Both the position numbers and the translations under genes were made by a program. Shown here piece by piece: positions 44,192-53,775 of a stretch of 64,000 nucleotides of DNA. The notes below the pieces were generated by a model that was not told the origin of the DNA, did not search any database, and saw only the letters and a list, made by a program, of their open reading frames with translations. Each line of letters begins with the position of its first letter. The stretch's first letter is position 1. The DNA lies in contig SGPM01000070.1 of NCBI GenBank assembly GCA_004802725.1, positions 31,106-95,105 of the forward strand. The letters run 5' to 3'. The stretch comes from Antrodiella citrinella (lineage: Eukaryota; Basidiomycota; Agaricomycetes; Polyporales; Steccherinaceae).

Positions 44192-45628
44192 TCAACGCAG
44201 TGCCTCTATCCTCTTATTTATACGGTCCTTCGTGTTGTTCCACATCTGCAGCACTTCCCCCGCACCATCCTCCAATTCCTTCTCCGTCAGCCACCAGTCG
44301 TCCTCAGGACCGTACCCGACCCAGCGCACCAAATACCGCCCGCTCTCCACATTCCTTTCTGCCACGATGTGTGAGACTTCGTAGAAGGGCACACCATTGG
44401 CTTCGTGCACCGCAGGCGGCGCGGGAGGCGGCGGAGGCTTCGGAAGCGGCTGCAACCAGTGGCTGGGCAGTTCCGCAGTGATTCGTTCCCTGTTCTGCAC
44501 ATACGGCCGGCCGACCACCGTGCGCTTTCCCTTGATATGAGGGAACCGACCACGCGAATATTTCTCGCACTCGCAGAGGGAGTGCTCGATATCCACGGAA
44601 GAGACACCAGCTGGGCGCGCGTCGCAAAGCCTTGGAACTTGGTTCTTAACGATCCCGAGGCGCGTGAAGTGTGACATCTGGCTCTCGTAGAGGTATTGAA
44701 GAGCCTCTTGCTCGTATCGGGAGACCGACGGGCCGAATATCTTGCGCAGGCATGCGGAGGAACCAGGACCTAGCGCGGCCCACTCCCGCTCGCTCCACTT
44801 GAAGTGCGGAGTCATGTTGAGATCAAGCAGAAGCCTGTTGACATGACGCGCGAAACGTGAGCTGCTAAGACGAATAAGGACAAGAGCGTGATGGACGTAC
44901 TGCTGAGCGATGAAGGCACCAATTGACGGATAGAGACACAGCCGTCCATTCGCATCCTTGAGGTGCTTGAAGCCCTTCAACTCAACCGGAAGCTTGTTGT
45001 CCATCATCACCTGCACTAGCCGCAGATGGTTTGAATGGTTCTTGTGCCATCCAAACGGCGGCGCAGGGCTGATGTAGCAACCACAATACAGCGCGGTCCC
45101 GTCCGCTGCCAAATCCGAAAGGACAGAGTCGTATGTCTCGACGTCGAACTCGCTCCACTTCAGTGTCGGGGTGCCAAGCAATTCCTCCATGTGTTCCCAA
45201 GTGTCCAGCTTGTTGAAAAGGCGGAAAAGGATGACTCGGAAGCACATTTCCTCCAGGTCCTGACTGCCCTTCCGGATGACATTCCGCAGGATGTACTGGG
45301 TGGTCCGGTCATATACACGGAAGACATTGGTGAAGGGGAAGCTGTTCATGATTTCATCGTTGCTCCATGGCGGGTCCTCTCCAGCAAGTCGATGCTGATG
45401 CATGCGATGTCGTTCCGCCATATACCAGTATAAGGTGTCCAAAACAGGAGATACAGGAAAGTTCTGACCAGCAAAAGAGACAGTCTTGACACTGCCCTTG
45501 GCCGGCCCTGGTTTACCATTCTTCCTCGACGGCACGGGAATAGCACTGATCCAGGTGTGTGTGGGACCCTTTGTCCGGGCCATTACAAGATCACTCGGAA
45601 CTTGGAAGCAGGTCTCCAAGGTCAACAA
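44192..45628 (-). CDS. DNA-hypermodification-type helical domain fused to a chromodomain
   Basis: One uninterrupted 478-codon frame. Residues about 60-360 resemble the helical domain described with 5-hmdU DNA kinases and thymine pyrophosphorylases in phage-type DNA hypermodification systems and found in many mushroom proteins. Markers are FPFTNVFRVYDRTTQYILRN (97-116), CFRVILFRLFNKLDTWEHME (129-148), YPSIGAFIAQQ (233-243) and EHSLCECEKYSRGRFP (348-363). A Pro-rich linker (398-405) leads to a chromodomain at about 415-464: FYEVSHIVAERN…RYLVRWVGYGPEDDWW. Its three putative methyl-lysine cage aromatics appear as Y416, W436 and Y439. There is no P-loop kinase domain. The protein may begin at the second Met (45583, MARTKGPTHTW). 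The lack of introns contrasts with nearly all neighbours. Function is unknown; a chromatin-targeted DNA-base enzyme or reader is an inference. Confidence 0.72.
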   Translation of the reverse strand: MLTLETCFQVPSDLVMARTKGPTHTWISAIPVPSRKNGKPGPAKGSVKTVSFAGQNFPVSPVLDTLYWYMAERHRMHQHRLAGEDPPWSNDEIMNSFPFTNVFRVYDRTTQYILRNVIRKGSQDLEEMCFRVILFRLFNKLDTWEHMEELLGTPTLKWSEFDVETYDSVLSDLAADGTALYCGCYISPAPPFGWHKNHSNHLRLVQVMMDNKLPVELKGFKHLKDANGRLCLYPSIGAFIAQQYVHHALVLIRLSSSRFARHVNRLLLDLNMTPHFKWSEREWAALGPGSSACLRKIFGPSVSRYEQEALQYLYESQMSHFTRLGIVKNQVPRLCDARPAGVSSVDIEHSLCECEKYSRGRFPHIKGKRTVVGRPYVQNRERITAELPSHWLQPLPKPPPPPAPPAVHEANGVPFYEVSHIVAERNVESGRYLVRWVGYGPEDDWWLTEKELEDGAGEVLQMWNNTKDRINKRIEALR

Positions 45629-46115
45629 CCTTTACCACACAGCAGTGGCATGCACTATATCTTGGTGTGCTCAAAGATACACAAAGAGAACCTGCAAGTA
45701 GCCTCTGGCTTCTGAGTGACTGAGTCTCCGACAATTCCTTAGTGACCCTCTTCAGGAAGACACAGCCCACGGGCACGTAGACGGTAGAGGTGGGCTGTAG
45801 CTTGCTGCTCACACCACTCAACAGTGGAACAAGCCGGACTGGAATCGGTCGCAGAGCTTGGAAACGGATGACGCGTCGAACTTGAGGTTGGTGGTTGAGA
45901 AACAAGCTGCGACGCGTCAGTTTTAGGTGGAAACGCGAAGCGCGCCTATGTTAACCGCATGGTCATGTGATCGTCGCGCGTTGCTGCCTCGTGGATTTGG
46001 CCCGGCGGTGAGTTCGATTTCGAGTTTGCTCTCATTCCTAGCGTCTCTCGCTGGCATTCCATTGCATTTCGTTCCTTGCGACACATTCTGGCCCTTCATT
46101 CTGCACTGCGGCCAT
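45629..46115. promoter_or_regulatory. divergent region, chromodomain gene / J-domain gene
   Basis: These 487 nt separate divergent starts. The reading frame of the J-domain gene stays open upstream to 45927 and would add a hydrophobic leader (SISSLLSFLASLAGIPLHF). It is uncertain whether that is translated. No transposon ends were recognised. Confidence 0.4.
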
Positions 46116-47108
46116 ATGGCCACGAGCCGTACATTGTATGATATCCTTGGTGTCCCTCAAGAGGCATCACCAGATGCAAGTGAGTCTATCTAGCCGTCTC
46201 GTACTTGTCAAGATGAACTGATACGATGTGTTCTGGTCTTCAGTTCGTAAAGCATATAAACGCAAAGCTTTACAAACCCATCCCGGTACGTGTTTCGAAT
46301 GTCCCCCTTCTGATATTGTGCTTAGTCTGCGACTGCAGATAAACTACCACCAAACGCACCGGACTACCAGAGGCGGCTTGCGGAGGCCCACTTCCGAGAC
46401 GTAAGTCTTCATTTTCTATCTCGGATGACCATGCTCAGATCACAAACAGGCCTGCGCGGCATTCGATATCCTGAGCGATCCTGCAAAACGAAGAGTGCGT
46501 ACACCCGATTCCTGTGAACTCGTGATCATGCTCACAAGCTCATCTTTCAGGTTTACGACAATGGACTGAACTTCATTCGCGGGCGTGCGCAGCATGAAGT
46601 CGACCAGGGCAGATTAGCACGGGAACGAGCAGAGTGGGCACGTCAGTCAGAGCTACGTCAGAAGGAGAGGATGCGGGCGCGTACGGAGGAAATGCGCGCA
46701 GCGTCGCAGAAGCATCAGGAGACCCTACTGAAGGCGGAGATGAGATATAGGGAGAAGATGCAGATGCTGGAAGAGCAGTTGCGTAGAAGCAAGGAGCGGT
46801 CGCGGAAGGCTGGGCAGCCTGTGCCGCAAGCAAGTCCGGTGGTGACCGTGACAGTCAACTCACCGATGGTGAAGACTCAGACGTTTGTGTCGTCGTCGGA
46901 GACGAATGTGCCATCGGAGGAGACATTTGTGTCATCGGAGGACATTCTGAAGGAGATGAGGAAGGTGAATCCTGAGTGGGAGGCACGTAGGCAAGCTGCC
47001 ATGAGGGTGAGTGAGGCTCGACTTTTGTCCGTTCTGGTGCTGATTTCCTTTACGATGCAGCGGCAGACTGAGCGTACCAACAGTCAAGACGGCATTCGCG
47101 TCCGGTAG
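46116..47108 (+). CDS. DnaJ-domain protein with a long coiled coil
   Basis: The N-terminal J domain reads MATSRTLYDILGVPQEASPD, IRKAYKRKALQTHPDKLPPN (an intron splits the HPD region), FRDACAAFDILSDPAKRRVY and DNGLNFIRG. A charged coiled coil follows (RLARERAEWARQSELRQKER … EMRYREKMQMLEEQLRRSKE), then a Thr/Ser-rich tail. Three similar units occur in the tail (TFVSSSETNVPSEETFVSSE). It is a Hsp70 co-chaperone by its J domain; the client is unknown. Five introns of about 50 nt were inferred. The start at 46116 gives the shortest N-terminus; an in-frame upstream ATG would add a hydrophobic leader. Confidence 0.8.
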
Positions 47109-47382
47109 CACGAAGCTGCCTCGTTTCTCCAATCGCAGGGTCTTTAATAATCTATCGGACAATGTATGAAGAATTCCATGTAAGTTAACGGGGTGTTGTG
47201 CCAGGCCACTTTTCTAAAATAACCTGTGAAAAGTGAGTACAACCTATACACCCTGTTATCTGGTTGTCTGATCAGCATTGTCCAGCCCAAACGAGTATGC
47301 GTACCCACTTGTATATGTTCTTCGTTCCTTCCTTCTCATGTTTGTCTGTCTGTCGCTTTTATGCCAAATATTCATCTCTGTT

Positions 47383-47970
47383 TCACTCTGTTCCTAATGT
47401 TTTCAGCCTGCTCTTCGCTATCTTCCCCACATCCTGCACCGCCCTCTCCAGCTCTTTCGTCCACGGCACACCTCCGACCTCGACCTGCCCCACACTCTCG
47501 ACATCCGGCTGATCCGCACTCAACGACCGCTCTAACCCCAACACATCCTCCATCTCTTCCATGATCGCAGATCGGGTTCGCCCGTTCACGAACGTGATGT
47601 AGCGGAAACCCGGATAGCGGTGTTCAAAGCACGCATTCAGATGGGCGAGGCGGATGATGACTTCTGGGGGCGTGGCATAGGCAGTCTGTTCCTGCGCGCT
47701 GAGGTGGGAAAGGTTCTTCTGCTCTCCGATTCGTGGATGCCCTGCTATGAATTGTGCTTTGAGGGTGTTTTCCCATTGCGAGATGATGTGAAGGGAGACA
47801 TCGATGAGCTCTGCGTAGGACGAGACAGGGTTCGTGCGCTGTTGGAGGTGCGCAAAGACCTGAGGAGAGAGGTCGTTGTATAAGATGGGAGATCCTTCAA
47901 ATAAGGTGGCTAAGGTTTTGGAGAGTGCATCCTCGTGCGACTGAACTTCCTCGAGCGGTGGAATGGGCAT
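47383..47970 (-). CDS. uraD: 2-oxo-4-hydroxy-4-carboxy-5-ureidoimidazoline decarboxylase (OHCU)
   Basis: This enzyme performs the last step of uric acid oxidation to S-allantoin in purine nitrogen recovery. The single-exon 195-aa product has the family signature FIAGHPRIGE (catalytic His and its neighbourhood), LSHLSAQEQTAYATP, LAHLNACFEHRYPGFRYITF and VNGRTRSAIMEEMEDVLGLE. The length matches the family. No PTS1 or clear PTS2 is visible, so peroxisomal targeting is not evident. An alternative is a stand-alone OHCU-like protein of different specificity, but the His-Pro-Arg-Ile-Gly-Glu motif argues for the enzyme. Confidence 0.88.
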   Translation of the reverse strand: MPIPPLEEVQSHEDALSKTLATLFEGSPILYNDLSPQVFAHLQQRTNPVSSYAELIDVSLHIISQWENTLKAQFIAGHPRIGEQKNLSHLSAQEQTAYATPPEVIIRLAHLNACFEHRYPGFRYITFVNGRTRSAIMEEMEDVLGLERSLSADQPDVESVGQVEVGGVPWTKELERAVQDVGKIAKSRLKTLGTE

Positions 47971-48295
47971 GGCTCAAATTTGAAATCAAAGTCTGAGCTA
48001 TGGCGCTTATGTGACCTCGCTGTCTTTCAAGTTTCTGCTACTGTATATCTAATCTTCGTTGCGACCACAGTGCACAACATATTTAGCAATTTGACTGGAC
48101 TCGAGTCAAAACTCCTTTATGGTTGGAGTGAATTCGAACGTGTATGCATCTATTTGATCCTAGGACACCCACCACACTTGGGGACTATTGATGGAACGAG
48201 GGTCGCCTCGAGGCCGGGAGTACTTACAGAACCAATCATCAAGCAACGCCACCCTGAGCACACGCCTTTTCTGAACCTGAACCCATACCCAAACC
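47971..48295. promoter_or_regulatory. divergent promoter region, uraD / cytidylyltransferase-like
   Basis: This 325-nt spacer lies between divergent starts and is AT-rich around 48040-48100. No motif was singled out. Confidence 0.35.
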
Positions 48296-49377
48296 ATGAC
48301 TTCGAGGCGTTCTCTCGACGGGTCCTCCGTGCTGTCCACCGACGACCTAGCAGACTACGATTTCATTTCCGACGGACATAGGTCGCTTGAGTCGAGCATC
48401 GCGGACCTAGGCCAGTTCGATAGGAACGCGAAGGACATACAAGAGCCGCCACCGTCCCAAAACGCCCGAGAAAACTTCTATACACCGTCGTTGAGTGTGG
48501 ATGATATTCAGGATTATGTGAAGAGGGCGATTGCTGCTACCGGCGCTGGGTTCAGAGAGCACGAGAATGGGAGTGACGAGGTCGAACGGAAGTTGGTCAG
48601 AGTCTACGTGGACGGGAAGTTCGACGGATTCAATATTGCGTGAGTTGACCTGTTGGTATATGGACACAGCGAGATAACGATAATATCTGCTCACCCTTGT
48701 TTGTGTCACCTTAAACGCACGACACATCATCTAGTCATGCACTACAATTGCGTCAAGCCAAACTCTCCTTCCCGCTGGTTCATTTGATGGTCGGCGTGTA
48801 TGAAGACAGCGTCTGCGAGCAACACGAGTCACCTGCCACTACACCACACCTGGAGCGATGCGAGGTAGTCAGGCATTGTCGGTGGGTAGACGAGGTGGTG
48901 CCAGAGGCGCCCTGGAGGATAGACGAAGCAATCCTGAAGGCAAGGCGGGTAGACTACGTCGCATACGACGAGGGGACGTCCGTCGATCCTGCATTTGACA
49001 AGGAGAGGCTGAAAGGATATGATCTGGTCAAGAGCCTTCGTAAGTGATGCAATCTTCGTCTCCGCCTGCTGTGCAACCTAACGCGAAAACGTGTGCTGTT
49101 AGGAATGACGATACCTACAAGACGGACGACTGGGATGGCTCACCCTATTCCAGAGCGTTCAAGGAACACGACGCCTCTTCCCTCTCGGCACGGAACGTTG
49201 AGAGGCACACCTTCCACATTGAGAGACGAACTCCTCGAATCTCGGAGTCGCAAGAGCTCCGTAAGGACAGTCCGCGACAGTCCGATACAAGGCTCAGAGC
49301 CAGATAAAGATCAGCAACCAGAGTCAGAACCAGATGAACCGAAGATTGATGAGTTTGGAACAGGTATTGGTGTGTAG
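48296..49377 (+). CDS. choline-phosphate cytidylyltransferase-like protein, active site degenerate
   Basis: The fold is clearly that of CTP:phosphocholine cytidylyltransferase, the rate-limiting enzyme of the CDP-choline pathway. Markers are VRVYVDGKFDGFNIAHALQL, RQAKLSFPLVHLMVGVYEDS, HLERCEVVRHCRWVDEVVPE, APWRIDEAILKARRVDYVAY. Key motifs are altered. The catalytic HxGH is NIAH (first His to Asn, Gly to Ala). The DGVFDLFH segment is DGKFDGFN. The RTEGIST signature is reduced to RTTGMAHP and is followed by unrelated Ser/Arg-rich sequence instead of the lipid-binding helix. Splice sites around both altered motifs are canonical, so the changes are not splicing artefacts. It is likely a pseudoenzyme or decaying paralogue; a canonical copy should exist elsewhere. 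Confidence 0.8.
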
Positions 49378-49696
49378 TGTTGAGGTTGTAGCTGGTTGCG
49401 GGACCGGAGTGTTCAAAACTTCATCTTATCTAAGCGCCAATTACGATAGCCTCCGACCTCTGATTGACTCTCTTTTTGAGTCCCCATCATCTTCTTCATT
49501 TTCAACTTCTTGGATACATTTCTCATTCTAAAACAAACCGTTTCCTCAAATTATGACGGAGTGCGGAGGATTGGGTTTGATTCCGCATGACGGTCCCTTT
49601 GAGCGGAACTAAATCTTCTTTCCGGCATTATGCACTAGGCCCGGCCTCGTGCATATCGACGGGAGTATATAAAGTCGACCGTCTCGCCACAATACC
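49378..49696 (+). promoter_or_regulatory. upstream region of the F-box-like gene with a TATA box
   Basis: A TATATAAAG at 49666-49674 lies only 31 nt upstream of the first ATG at 49697. Transcription starting at the usual distance from TATA would leave almost no leader, which makes Met6 (49712) a possible true start. The rest of the 319 nt is the 3' region of the preceding gene. Confidence 0.5.
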
Positions 49697-50830
49697 ATGA
49701 AGAAAACCGTCATGTTAGAAACCATTCATAGTGAAGATGTACCCCAGGTGAGTCAGCCGATCACATCGCTGATGACTGAGTATTGAGGACGTATACAGCA
49801 GTATGTCGCACACCGACCTTCACCACTACCAATCGAAATCATCGAACAGATCATTCAGGAAGCATGGTCCTCAGGGATGACCATCCCAGAGCGCACCTTC
49901 CTGTTCACCTCCTACTGTCTGGTGAACCACGACTGGCTGAGCCTCTTCATTCGTACCGCTCTCATCGACGTCCACATCATATCACCCGCCTTCGCCGAGA
50001 AATACCTCCACCTCCTGCACGAACGCTCCGCCACAATCGGCGAGACAGATACAGACTACTTCCTCCACAACGCCTCATACACCGCAAACCGCCTCTGCCG
50101 CTACTTGACCTTCCACGTCGATAGCAACCCGAACCGCCATACCGCTTCCGCGATGGAGCCCGCCATCCGCATGTACGCGGAGACGAGTCAGATGGGCGAC
50201 TGCGTCTCAAACGTCCTCTACATGCTCGACACACTTGGCTACACGCCTAACCTGCGGCGCGTGACGCTCGACTATGCCGATTGGGGTTTCGGCGACGTCT
50301 TCGACCAGATGCGCTTGGTCCCGCTCCCTCCGCAGGTTACGCACCTCGAGATCAAGTACTCCTTCTCCGAGAAGCTGAAGAGCACCGCTGGGGGGTTGAG
50401 ACGGTCGTATGACCGCAAGTCGAACACCGCGTGGAAAACGCCAAACGTGCGGAAACTGACTGTGTCGGGCGCGCCGGCGTTGCTGGTGAACGCGTTCGTG
50501 CAGACTTGTCCGAACTTGGAAGTACTCGAGGTGAGTGGGTTGCCGTACTTTGGTAGCCTGGTGCAGAAGATGCCAGAGAGCCTGCGTGCGATGGTCTTGC
50601 AGCTTGCAAATGCAGACTCCGAGGACACAGTGACAATGGTTGGGCGCGAAGATGTGCCAAAGCAAGAGAAAGATTTTGGGCTGGAGGGATACGTGATACG
50701 ACGCTGGTTTGAGGACAATAAAACGCCAAGGAGGATCACCCTGTGCGCGGAACCACCTTCACACATCCGATTGGCAGAGTCCTTTCGCAAACGAGCACGC
50801 CGATATAGCCTTGAGGTTGTTTCTCATTGA
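49697..50830 (+). CDS. F-box-like protein, basidiomycete orphan type
   Basis: The first short exon (MKKTVMLETIHSEDVPQ) is spliced over 49748-49798 to QYVAHRPSPLPIEIIEQIIQ, the PxEIxxxI start typical of F-box-like helices. EAWSSGMTIPERTFLFTSYC, LVNHDWLSLFIRTALIDVHI complete the motif. Leucine-rich-like segments follow (LGYTPNLRRVTLDYADWG; QVTHLEIKYSFSE; TPNVRKLTVSGAPALL; CPNLEVLEVSGLPYFG). It resembles the expanded mushroom F-box families, with no known target. It differs in sequence from the gene at 42397. Confidence 0.65.
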
Positions 50831-51556
50831 TATCAACATTCATGTATAATGCAGTAGATCGTTATAATCTCACGCTTTCAATTGCTTCGAACGAGAAACT
50901 CAGACATAATGGGTATTGCGCGTGTATATGCAGAATATGTACGGTATAGTATACAAGTTCGAATCCTAAGCAAGAGTTCGGGACGATGAAGTAGCCAAGA
51001 TATATGGAGATGGGCTATGGGATGAAACCGACACTGATGCCGACTGCTATGCAAGGTAACCAAGTCTGAGTCAAGGTAACTAGAGAATGATGTGAGTTAT
51101 ATGGGTATATGAGAGAATCCAAGTACTAAGCCAGAAACCACATCCGAGCCGTCTGAAAGAGAAGCGAAGTCTGTAAGTATGTATGGGTTATATGGGTAGA
51201 GGGAAGACCGAGTCCTGTGCAAGAATCGAAGAAAAAAACCGTAGCGAAGTCCGAGTCATATGCAAGAGAATCGAGTCGTAGATGGAGCGTATGCTAGGAG
51301 CGCCAGAAGTGGGAGTGGGAGCAGACCAAGGATAAGAGCCAGCAGGAGTCTAAGGGTAGTGAGCAGTCACCCAAGATGGAGCATACGGCCGAGGGGTATA
51401 TGGGACATCCCCGTAATGCCAAGACGGAGGAGCTTGGGCGTAGGCTTGAGGCTGAGGCGGCGGCATGGACATGAGTGGCGCGTGTCTATAGACGTTCGTA
51501 GGCTTGTTGATGAGCAGCGTTGTACGTTCGACCGGATGTATGCAAGTAGTACGCGG
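50831..51556. repeat. gene-free spacer with degenerate short repeats
   Basis: No gene is supported. Between about 51060 and 51290, imperfect units recur containing GTTATATGGGTA, CAAGAGAATCGA/CAAGAATCGAAG and GAAGTC(C/T)G. They give a diffuse tandem pattern with a period of roughly 60-90 nt. Both flanking genes end here. Confidence 0.4.
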
Positions 51557-53775
51557 TTATGAGGCTGGCTGAGGCTGCTTTGGGATGATGGCGGCGGCGG
51601 CGGGACGAAGTTGAGGTCCCGCGTATCGAATTTCTGCCGACGGTGATGCTACTGTTGGAGAGGGCAAGGCAGGAGCATGCTGATCACTCTCGTCAGTTTC
51701 AAGCTCTCGGGCAGCCTGTTGCAGCTTTCTCTTCCGCTCCTGACCGAACTTCCGTCGAGATCGACGCGCGCGAGTCCGTTCGTTCGCCCACATCTTGACT
51801 TGGGACGCTGATGGCTGTTGGCTGGTCGATGAAGGCAGGTGCTCGTCTTGCTGTGGCTGGTCCGTGTCCGTGGAGTCTGTCGACGACGGGGCGACCAGTG
51901 CGGCGAAGGAGTCCTGCTGTTGATGCGTTGCGTCAACAGCAGGACTGACATTCTCAGGATCCATCTCGTCCGCCGGGAGGTCGTATTTGTCGCTTTTGTC
52001 GCCCAGACTGCAAAGTGCCACGGGAAGTGAAGGCGCGTGGGTCAAGTCTGATCGTATTCTCGTCAGTGACTTGCAATGACTGAGAGCGAGCCACGTACCG
52101 CTTTGCCTCTCGAGAGTGTCCGGAAGGTTCGGTGCGGTCACTGAAGTCGCGATTCTCAATTGTCTCTCTGCAGGTGGCGACGGTGAGAAGACTCGAAACG
52201 TGACCGGAATGTCTTGTCCTTGATCCACGGTGTCGAGAAGGTCGATTCTGACAAAGGAAGCCGTCTCATCTACCGGAAGGTTGTACTTCAAGTTGTCACT
52301 CATGAGGCATGGGAGTGAGATTGCGCGAGTCAGCTCTTCTTGCCACTGCGATAGAAGGTCCGGAATAGTCCTGCAAGCTATGATCCCGAGCGTCATGTAA
52401 GTATCGATGGCGACGCAGAGAAGAAGCGAAGCATCTTGGGCTAGATCTGCGAAACGTTTTATCAGCGAGGTGCAGTGAAGTAAAACGAGAAGAGTCACTT
52501 ACCAAGTTCCACAGGCTCGACTGCCTCCACTACATCTGCGTTGTCAGGCATGATCTTGAAAGTTGGAGAAGGGTGCTCTTGCGACGTGTTGGGGGAGTCC
52601 GTCGGCGACGGTGCGACCAGCGTGATCGATTCGTCTTGTTGCTGAAGCTCAATGTCGACAGGCGCATCGGGCGCATCAGTGAGGTCGACACTTGCAGGTT
52701 TAGACATCTCGTTCGACTGGGGGTCACACTTGTTCCGGACGGTACTCGCGTCGTCAAAGGTGATAGTTATCTGTGAGTTGCAAAGTGGAAGAGGAACCGA
52801 AATTGCAAGAGCCAACTCTGCATAAGAACATCTTAGCCAGTGTTGATAGAATAAGGCGAAATAAGTACCCATATCCACTTCGCAGGACTCTGAAACTCTC
52901 TGTGAGTCGAGGGCGTTGTCCTCAATGGGCGGAGCAACGGAAAGATCCATGGTTTCGTCGGTAAGGATCGATGCGACGAAGGCGGAGAAAGAAGACGGCA
53001 AAGGTGAAATAAAGGAAACTGCATCGCATCGCAACTCCGGGGGGTCGGACACAAGCTTCTTTGAAGTCTAAATTGGACGTCGATGAGTGCGGCGAGTGAA
53101 ACAAAATAAAGTGAAGTACTTACAAAAGAAAACTCGGAGCTCGTATCGTGCCCGGGGGCACGAACAACTCCGAGGAACACCTCAGTAGTCTGTTTTTCAA
53201 CAATACTGACTGGGGCATCCTGTGCGCGAATACTCGTCAGCCCAAGTCACGGATTATACGCAGACATGCGCTAGCTCACCTCTTCGGTACCAAAAGACAC
53301 AGGGAACAACGGACAGTAGCGGACCAAAGCCAGTCTGTCGTTCCCGTAGATGGGAGAGGTCTTGGGGTACTCGAGAGGGAGAGAACAACGAAGAAGAGAA
53401 AAAGATGCCGTCTTGCGCTGGATCGCGGACATCTAGTAGGGAGAAACTCGGAGGTGAGCAGCAAGTAATTCGCGAAGCCGAAGGCAAGAGCTTACCAGAT
53501 AAGAGTTGATGATGACCTGGAAGCCTCTTGTGACTTGAACAACATTGTGGTCGGGCAGAGCTGAGGAAGTGATGGGGGTGATGGGTTGTTGAGGATAGGT
53601 GATAAGAAGATGAGGGCGGCTGAGGACATGCTGGTGAGGGAGTACGATGCGGATAGGTGTCGCGAGGAGCTAGAGGTGCAAACGCTGAGCGACAGCTCGT
53701 GCGCGTTGAGGAGAGAATACACACCTGGCGGGCACCTACGAGGACAGAGAAGGTGCTCCTCTTGACTGGAGACAT
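51557..53775 (-). CDS. unrecognised protein built from duplicated exon modules
   Basis: Function unknown. Eight or so exons join in frame. The N-terminal part reads MSPVKRSTFSVLVGARQ, HVLSRPHLLITYPQQPITPI, MSAIQRKTASFSLLRCSLPL and DAPVSIVEKQTTEVFLGVVR. A duplicated region follows. Three modules share the pattern [E/D]L-(A/T)-x-A-x-SLP-x-x-L: ELALAISVPLPLCNSQ, EELTRAISLPCLMSDN and DLTHAPSLPVALCSLGD. Two also share a downstream block, LQQQDESITLVAPSPTDSPN against THQQQDSFAALVAPSSTDST. Introns fall at the same point of the first and third modules. The C-terminus is basic (TRARRSRRKFGQERKRKLQQ) and may be nuclear. No known domain is seen. Confidence 0.55.

Noticed and set aside
44134..44481. Plus-strand frame rich in Arg/Pro opposite the chromodomain gene
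   Set aside because: It is an antisense shadow; the minus strand carries a full conserved two-domain protein.
50955..50970. GTTCGAATCC, another tRNA T-loop-like string
   Set aside because: The flanks do not pair and no cloverleaf can be built.
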